Assembly (NCBI GenBank): GCA_958298945.1
Contig: OY282609.1
Span: 37,607,212 to 37,671,211, forward strand
From: Atherix ibis
Lineage: Eukaryota; Arthropoda; Insecta; Diptera; Athericidae
Reading direction: 5' to 3'
Length of the DNA stretch: 64,000 bases
Part shown: piece after piece, positions 58,226-64,000 of the stretch
How positions within the stretch are numbered: the stretch's first letter is position 1
How the letters are laid out: the number at the start of each line of letters is the position of its first letter
Program-made: the position numbers and the translations under genes
The notes under the pieces: model-generated
The model's database searches: none
What the model was told of the DNA's origin: nothing
Seen by the model: only the letters and a program-made list of their open reading frames with translations

Positions 58226-59060
58226 TCCATCATAGGGTGCTTCTTCTGGCAGAATGATCCATAAGGAATACGCCATAAGCGCTTGCGGATATTAGCGCAC
58301 CCGAATCCTGAGCTAGCCCAGCAGAGCTTATCTGCTAACCACGAGGAGGTTTCTTCTAGGATAATGATCCATTAGGACTACATCAGAAGTTCCTATAAAT
58401 ATTAGCGAACACGCGGTTCTTAGCTGGATTAGCGGTGCTGAAGGAATTTACAAGAAATTTAGAGCGAAGCGCACCGGACGGGTATCTTTAATTATACAAT
58501 TTGGTATTACGGGCATTGGAAGTTCCACGTTGGTTCGTCCGACAAGCCCAGCCGATGTTAAGCTTTCGATTAAAATGTGGTGGCTGTGGTATACATTGCG
58601 GATACAGTCTTTGGGCTGCAGGTGAGTGATGCTAGAATCCCGGGTGCAGTCACTTCAAATGATAGTAGAGGTCTAGGTAGGAATAATGAGGAAACGGTGT
58701 GCTGGTTGAGACCACTTACCGCAGGAATTGTAAAGATGAATAGATTGAATGTTCGCCTGCTTCATGCGGGAAATACGATAGATGGCTGAAAAGAGGTATG
58801 ACAAAAGATGTTGATGAGGTTTGGCAGAGTTAGTATGCTAAGACCACTTACTATAATTGATATAAAAGGTGTTAGTATCTAGCTGAGTTAATAACGAGCT
58901 GGATTGCGATTGCGATGCATGCAACTATTTGGATTTAGTCGGCTAAGCTGGCGAAATTCATTATAGACAGGCCTATGAGCGCTTTGATTGGAATTATCTC
59001 AATCCCGGTGGTCGTAGGCGAACCGTGGTATTATTTTTAACGACGGGTATATCAAGTTAA
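58226..59060. repeat. Unclassified GC-richer insertion with internal repeats
   Basis: Interrupts LINE copy B5. It contains a diverged tandem pair of about 110-120 bp (units starting TTCTTCTGGCAGAATGATCC near 58240 and TTCTTCTAGGATAATGATCC near 58350). A second repeated phrase, GAGACCACTTACCG, is at 58709 and 58838 (AAGACCACTTACTA). Base composition is clearly richer in GC than the surroundings. The open frame at 58577-58789 has no known motif. No terminal inverted repeats or poly(A) tail are obvious. Confidence 0.55.
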
Positions 59061-59329
59061 ATAAAATTGCATTAATGTTTGGTTATATTGTTAAAGAAGT
59101 TCTTGTTTGCCACTTGCCATCCGCTTTCGTCGATATTCTGCTCTTGTTTCGTATTTTTCATTGATAAGTGTGTATTTTTTAAATGGCATCTTATATTTTA
59201 GTTTTATTGGTATAGGCTTCAGTCACTGCGTTTTACAGGTACATTTGTAGTTATATCGTTGGCAGTATTGTCTATTTCTTGCTTGGTCTTTAAACTTATT
59301 TGTATTAGGTGTAAGGGAAAGTTCTGTCG

Positions 59330-60500
59330 TTTTTTTTCTAAATAAAAAAGTAAATTTTTTCACTTTTCATTCAAAAATTAATCCAATATATAATTTCCTT
59401 TATTAGTTATAACTGGCTGCCAACGTTCTGGCAGCTTATTCAACCCCCTGGAAAAGAAGTCCTCATTTTTGGACGCAAAGTATTCTTCTACTACCATTTG
59501 GACACCCTCATAATTTATATATTAATTTCCATCAAGAAAGTTTTGAAGCATCCTGAACAGATAATAGTCAGATGGTGCAATATCTGAATAATATGCTGGC
59601 TGAGGTAGAGTTTCCCAACCCAACTCTGCAATTTTTTGTACGGTTTTTTTTGCCACGTGCTGTCATGGTGAAGAATAACATCCTTTCTGTTGGCCAAATA
59701 TGGACGTTTACGTTGAATTTCTTTATTCAAAATATCAAGTTGCGAATAGTAACGATCAGCATCGATCGTATAATTTTCTTTCAGCAACTCATAGTGGAAA
59801 ATACCCCTCCGATCCCACCAACAACACAACATAACTTCCTTTTGGTGCACGCCAGCCTTGGACGTGGTCGGTGGTGTCTCCAGTTTGTAAACATGCTCTT
59901 TTCTTATCAAATGTTAATAAACTATACACTTTGCATCACCAGTCATCAAGTGGTCCAAAAACGGTTCCCTTTTGTGACGAGCAAGATTTGAAGAACATAT
60001 TGAATTTCGATCCATTAAAATGTTTATCGCTTAATTCATGTGGCACCCAAACAGAGAGTTTAGACATAAAACCAAGCCTTTTAATGTGCTCTAAAGTAGT
60101 AGTCTGATGAATTCCAAGCTTGAAGGCCACTTCTGTGGAATTTAACATGGGATTTGTTCTGATCATACTGCGTAGCACTTCGTCATTGACATCTAATGGC
60201 GTTCCTGATCTCTGGGTTCATCTTTAAAAAAAATCACACGAACGAAATTGCGCAAACCATCTCTGGCATGTTCGAACTGTTACTGCGTCTTCGCCGCACA
60301 AGTTTTTTTTTGCCTCCATCGCGTTGTTTCCTTTTTAGAATTCATACAACAAACAATGTATTAAGTGCACTTTTTCTTCACACATGTTAACTGTTTTACA
60401 AGTTTAAAAAACTGACAAAAATACGAAAAAATGTGTATAAACCATCAATCATACTGTAATCTAACGGTTTAAATTGATTTCAGTCGAAACAGAATTCTCG
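59330..60500 (-). mobile_element. mariner element M6 inserted in LINE copy B5, decayed
   Basis: Minus-strand transposase pieces run from about 60390 (N-terminus) to 59400. They include SVWVPHELSDKHFN (59936-60178 frame), KEVMLCCWWDRRGIFHYELL, RKDVILHHDSTWQKK (second catalytic region, where the Asn after Asp is Ser) and a frameshifted third-Asp region near 59570. A plausible terminal pair is TTCTGTCGTTTTT (59323) and inverted TTCTGTTTCGACT (near 60485-60497), but it is weak, so the ends are approximate. Frames are broken. The insertion splits LINE B5, so M6 is younger than that copy. Confidence 0.8.
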
Positions 60501-61429
60501 CTAAGAATCGATAGATTGATCTGTTGCTCTATTTTTTATCGAAACATATCGCAGTCTATTTTTTGTTATATCAATTTTAAACCATTTAGAAATAGGAAAG
60601 ATGTTATGCGTTAAAGAATAGGGCTATGATCTGAGCTTATATCTAAAATAATTGTTATATGTAAGTCTATTGGTTGTACTGGAGTTGCAATAAAATAATC
60701 CGAATTATCTAGAAGTTTTGAAATGGATATACGAGTAGGTTTCTAAGTACAAAAATATAAAACAATAACTTGTTGTGGAAAAAAGCACATTATTGAGGAT
60801 ATTTCCTTAAGGTCTTGATTGTTGATATTTTTCTATTACATTACAAAGTATACCTTTTAACTTTTGGTAATTTTGAATAAAATTTTAACAGGGAATTATA
60901 TCCTTTTGTTTTATGCAGCCTTCTAAGTGCAAATGCCTTCTCTCTGTATATTATAAGTACCCTTTTCAGCTGCCGTCTGTAATCCTTTATCACTTCGAAT
61001 GTATAGTAAATTGTTTCAAGTGTTACTAAAATTTCAAATATTAAAGTAATGCAAGTCTTCCAATTATTTATATATATTTTTTTTAATTTTTACAACTACA
61101 TACAATTTGCAAGAAGTATATTTTTGTAAATATCAGACATGTAGGAGAAAACACACATCGATTTCTCTTTACGGTTGGGATAATTTTGTATTATTTTAAA
61201 AACTGTCAACGCCGTTATTGATTTACACGCCGACGGGTGAATAATGGAAGCATGGGAATGAACCGTTATCTTGATAAGGTATTAGAATAGTGTAATACGT
61301 GTAGATGCGAATAAAATTGTTATAACAGAAGATACATAACTCACAAGCGAATGAAATATTTAGATCACAATGGTTGACAATATTTCATACTTGAAAAAAA
61401 GTATTGATAATTTTTCAAATAATTCAGCA

Positions 61430-61640
61430 TTGTAAGGTTTGAATTTGATAGGAATTGGAATGGTGAAGTTCAAATGCGTATGTTAAAAACGGTTTCAGTA
61501 CCATTATATATTTTAATACGAGTAGTTTACTATTTACTATCAGTTTTGATATTTTATATAGAAGTTGTAGTAGATGTTTGTATCATACGTTCAGTTCACT
61601 TCTTTCTAGTTTGGTTTAACATTTGGTAATTATAAGTTTT
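61430..61640 (-). pseudogene. LINE family B C-terminal ORF2 fragment
   Basis: The sequence GGAATTGGAATGGTGAAGTT, then TTTCAGTACCATTATATATT and GTAGATGTTTGTATCATACG, is colinear with 40145-40330 (the segment coding for YNTVLKPIWTYGLELWG and its flanks). It is out of order relative to copy B5, so it is a separate fragment. Confidence 0.7.
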
Positions 61641-63369
61641 TGGCAAAGCACATTTGTTTCTTACGGAATATTATGAGTGTGTTCTCGGCAAAGAATAAAT
61701 GTGAGTTGAATATAAATACGTTGCAAAGATTATAATTATTTCCTATATTTTTGTGTGCATAGAATGTACTAAATAATAATATCATATTAATTATTTACAA
61801 ATAGTCGAGTTTTGAAACCTTTAAATAATAAATTAAAATGTATATTTTAAATATAAATTAAGTAAAATAATAAAAGACAATAGAAATATAAAATCTTTTA
61901 TTTTAATACCGCATAAGCTGTAATAACGATTATTTTGCACTTCGGCTCTTAAGGGAGATGCATTAATTTAATTTAATTTTAAAGTACTCTTATAAATATA
62001 GATATATTATTAAAAATGTTTGTACAGAAGCATTTTATGCATCCAGTCAAATACATTATTTAAGTACGTAAAAAAGTATTTTATATAAAAAAAGGAAAGT
62101 GATAATTTCATCCTAATTCAGTATGCTAAGTTAAGAAATAAAAATAATCAAATACTTTCTTTTAATTTTTATTACAGTTAATTTCGAAAATAATACTTAA
62201 AGCCGAGTCTTACATTTTGTATTCAAAGTTATTTGTACACAAAAATGTTTGAGTATTTATTAAACAAAATATTTTGAATATTTTCTGTAACATAAAATAA
62301 GATAAAATAGATAAGACAAAAATACAATAAACTAAAAAGGATAAAGTTAACATTGACTATAGATAGATATTTAACCACAGACAGCATAGTATATAGAAAA
62401 TATAATTATTAAAAGAGGATTTTCTTGCTCTTGGCAAAAGTGGCAACTTCTCAAATTTGCTGGAAATTTAACTGTTGAAAGGACAAAGCAAGGATTTATG
62501 TTAATTTGCATTCTTATTACATTTGCCTCTTCTTAAAAACGAGTGAACAAATTTCTTTTGTTACAAATAGAAATGAAGCGTATTTTTTTATGAAAATATT
62601 TAAGTTTGAATAATTTAATAAAGATATTATCAGATTTCATTTATAAGAAATTATTTTCACAAGAAATTATTTTTGAGTTGATTGAAATATTATGTTTTGG
62701 AATTTGTATTAGACTATAGAAATAATTTTACTTATAGATCGTGGTAGATATTATTATCTACTAGTATTCTATTGTGTATAATTTGATTAATTGAATAAAT
62801 TATCTATAATTTACAGTAGCATAAGATATAGCCAAATATATTTTATTAAATAAAATATTATTTTGATTAATACTAATTATGAACCTCAAATAGTTCTTTT
62901 AATAATAAATATATAAATATATTTACTTGACTGTTTTTTTAAGATAACTTATCTCAATTTTATATACCAATTTTTCGAGATTTTGTTATTGAAAAACCTA
63001 GTGAAAGGAAATTTCAAACACATGAAAGAATATCAAATTATTGTTTCCAAGTTTCATGTTTGAATATATTGTAACATGTTTATAACTCTCTACAACTACA
63101 AATATATACATTTTGATAAGTTTTAATAATAGTTTAAAATTTGGAAATCCATAACATAGTTTAATTTTTTTTATATAATATAATATGTTACATTCTTTGA
63201 GTAAAATCCTACGAATTCTACGTTTGCATACAGCAATTCCTTTTTCTAAGAACGGAGAAGGTAGAATTGTGCGGAAAATTGGTACTTACTGCTAAAAAAT
63301 CTTTAATTGTTAGCTGCCACAAGATTTAGTTTATGGCTGGTTACTCCATTCTGTAAAAATAAACAGAAA
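61641..63369. other. AT-rich spacer
   Basis: No gene, RNA or repeat was recognised. Confidence 0.5.
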
Positions 63370-63560
63370 AAGTAGATCAATTTATGACTAAGATGAAAGC
63401 ATATGCTCATTTTCTTTTGAATAGTGGGCATCCTGTACAAAACTGTGATAGGTGATGAAATAGCCAATACATTGTTGTAACACGGAGCTCATATAACTTT
63501 CCTACAGTAAATTTACTTAGGATCTGGTAGTTCGAAGAAGAGCAATTAATAAATTTTTAC
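63370..63560 (+). pseudogene. Possible copia-type gag fragment
   Basis: Plus-strand frames read FMTKMKAYAHFLLNSGHPVQ and, one frame over, DEEIANTLL-like sequence. The order resembles the conserved part of copia gag (an aromatic helix, then the Asp-Glu-(I/V)-x3-LL-x-G-L motif). The rest of the element was not found; the frame at 63720-63911 has no clear copia domain. The call rests on a short pattern and could be chance. Confidence 0.3.
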
Positions 63561-64000
63561 TAGAACCCATTAATTAATGTATAAATCAATAGGTTTTAGA
63601 GCTACCTGAGCGTTAAAGTAGTCCTTAAAATGGAGAAAGTCTAGACCAGTCTTTTGATGCATTAATGTACGTAACTCATCAAAAAAAATATGCATTAATG
63701 TGGGACATATTTCGATATATTGAAAAATTCTATACATAGAAGAAGAGTGGAAGGAATATCATGTCTACAAAATCGAATAATATACGGAGCAACTGCATCA
63801 GGCGTGGAAGTTTATTATAGGTGTGATCAGAGTAAACAAGTTACATCAAGTAGTACATCAACTAATTATTTAGGAAGACTGGTAACTGCAATATTACTAT
63901 CTCTTCTTTGATATTCTCCGCTAGGTACTATGATAGTTCAGTATATCATTAACTAAATTTACCATGCCCAAAGTATGAGGTAAGATAAAAATATCCAGAT

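Larger units (their letters stand above)
57720..60760 (-). mobile_element. LINE family B copy B5, strongly decayed and twice interrupted
   Basis: Three islands match copy B3 in correct order on the minus strand: RT start and linker at 57800-58225 (parallel to 40960-41460), linker and endonuclease end at 59060-59330 (parallel to 41600-41840), and endonuclease at 60590-60760 (parallel to 41940-42050, including CAATAAAATAATCCGAATTA). Between the first and second lies the unknown block 58226-59060. Between the second and third lies mariner M6. The alignment resumes across both, so these are insertions into one older LINE. Confidence 0.75.

Noticed and set aside
59572..59991. 139-codon plus-strand frame
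   Set aside because: Antisense to the mariner M6 transposase.

Overview
This window looks like a transposon graveyard from an arthropod nuclear genome, most likely an insect. It is strongly AT-rich and has no operon-like gene packing. Nearly every recognisable coding trace belongs to eukaryotic mobile DNA: Jockey-type and I/LOA-type LINEs, several mariner/Tc1 lineages, a Ty3/gypsy relic, a hAT relic, an RTE-like LINE relic and a possible copia relic. There are also Pol III-derived sequences (a tRNA-like SINE and a 5S rRNA-like piece). I found no convincing host protein gene, functional tRNA, functional rRNA or CRISPR array. All family names rest on motif recognition by eye, not on a database search.

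Two LINE families dominate. Family A (endonuclease, reverse transcriptase, RNase H, Cys/His tail; I/LOA-like) has a minus-strand copy at 1-1590 and a longer plus-strand copy at 16404-20585. Its fragments lie at 10685-11120, 20590-21170, 26235-26320, 30300-30620, 47120-47340 and inside a mariner at 54776-55860. Family B (Jockey-like: zinc-knuckle ORF1, then endonuclease plus reverse transcriptase, no RNase H) is best preserved at 39800-43276 on the minus strand. Decayed copies lie at 2255-3760, 11390-11800, 12150-13500, 13520-15830, 33850-34320, 53450-54600, 57720-60760 and 61430-61640.

At least five kinds of Tc1/mariner element are present. The best are 9221-10435 (one long frame with three nonsense codons and an intact D,D34D triad), 31223-32433 (almost perfect inverted termini), 26340-27622 (with an odd triplicated 20-mer) and 23282-24388. 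Truncated or deleted relatives lie at 7255-7520, 8530-9012, 28644-29365, 44195-44804, 46693-47155, 54627-56042 and 59330-60500. Insertions nest: a mariner interrupts the family B copy at 57720-60760, and rearranged family A pieces interrupt the mariner at 54627-56042.

The rest is AT-rich spacer with simple repeats, hairpins and several unclassified repeats. The most unusual are a 5S rRNA-like piece followed by a tail resembling the family A 3' end (39191-39312), a shared YADN (not YADD) reverse-transcriptase active site in both large family A copies, a candidate solo LTR with heat-shock-element-like repeats (about 35540-35863), a GC-richer block of unknown origin (58226-59060), and a roughly 60-bp AT-rich minisatellite at two loci. 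Mixed-orientation, nested, mostly dead elements without genes would fit heterochromatin or a piRNA-type locus, but sequence alone does not show this.
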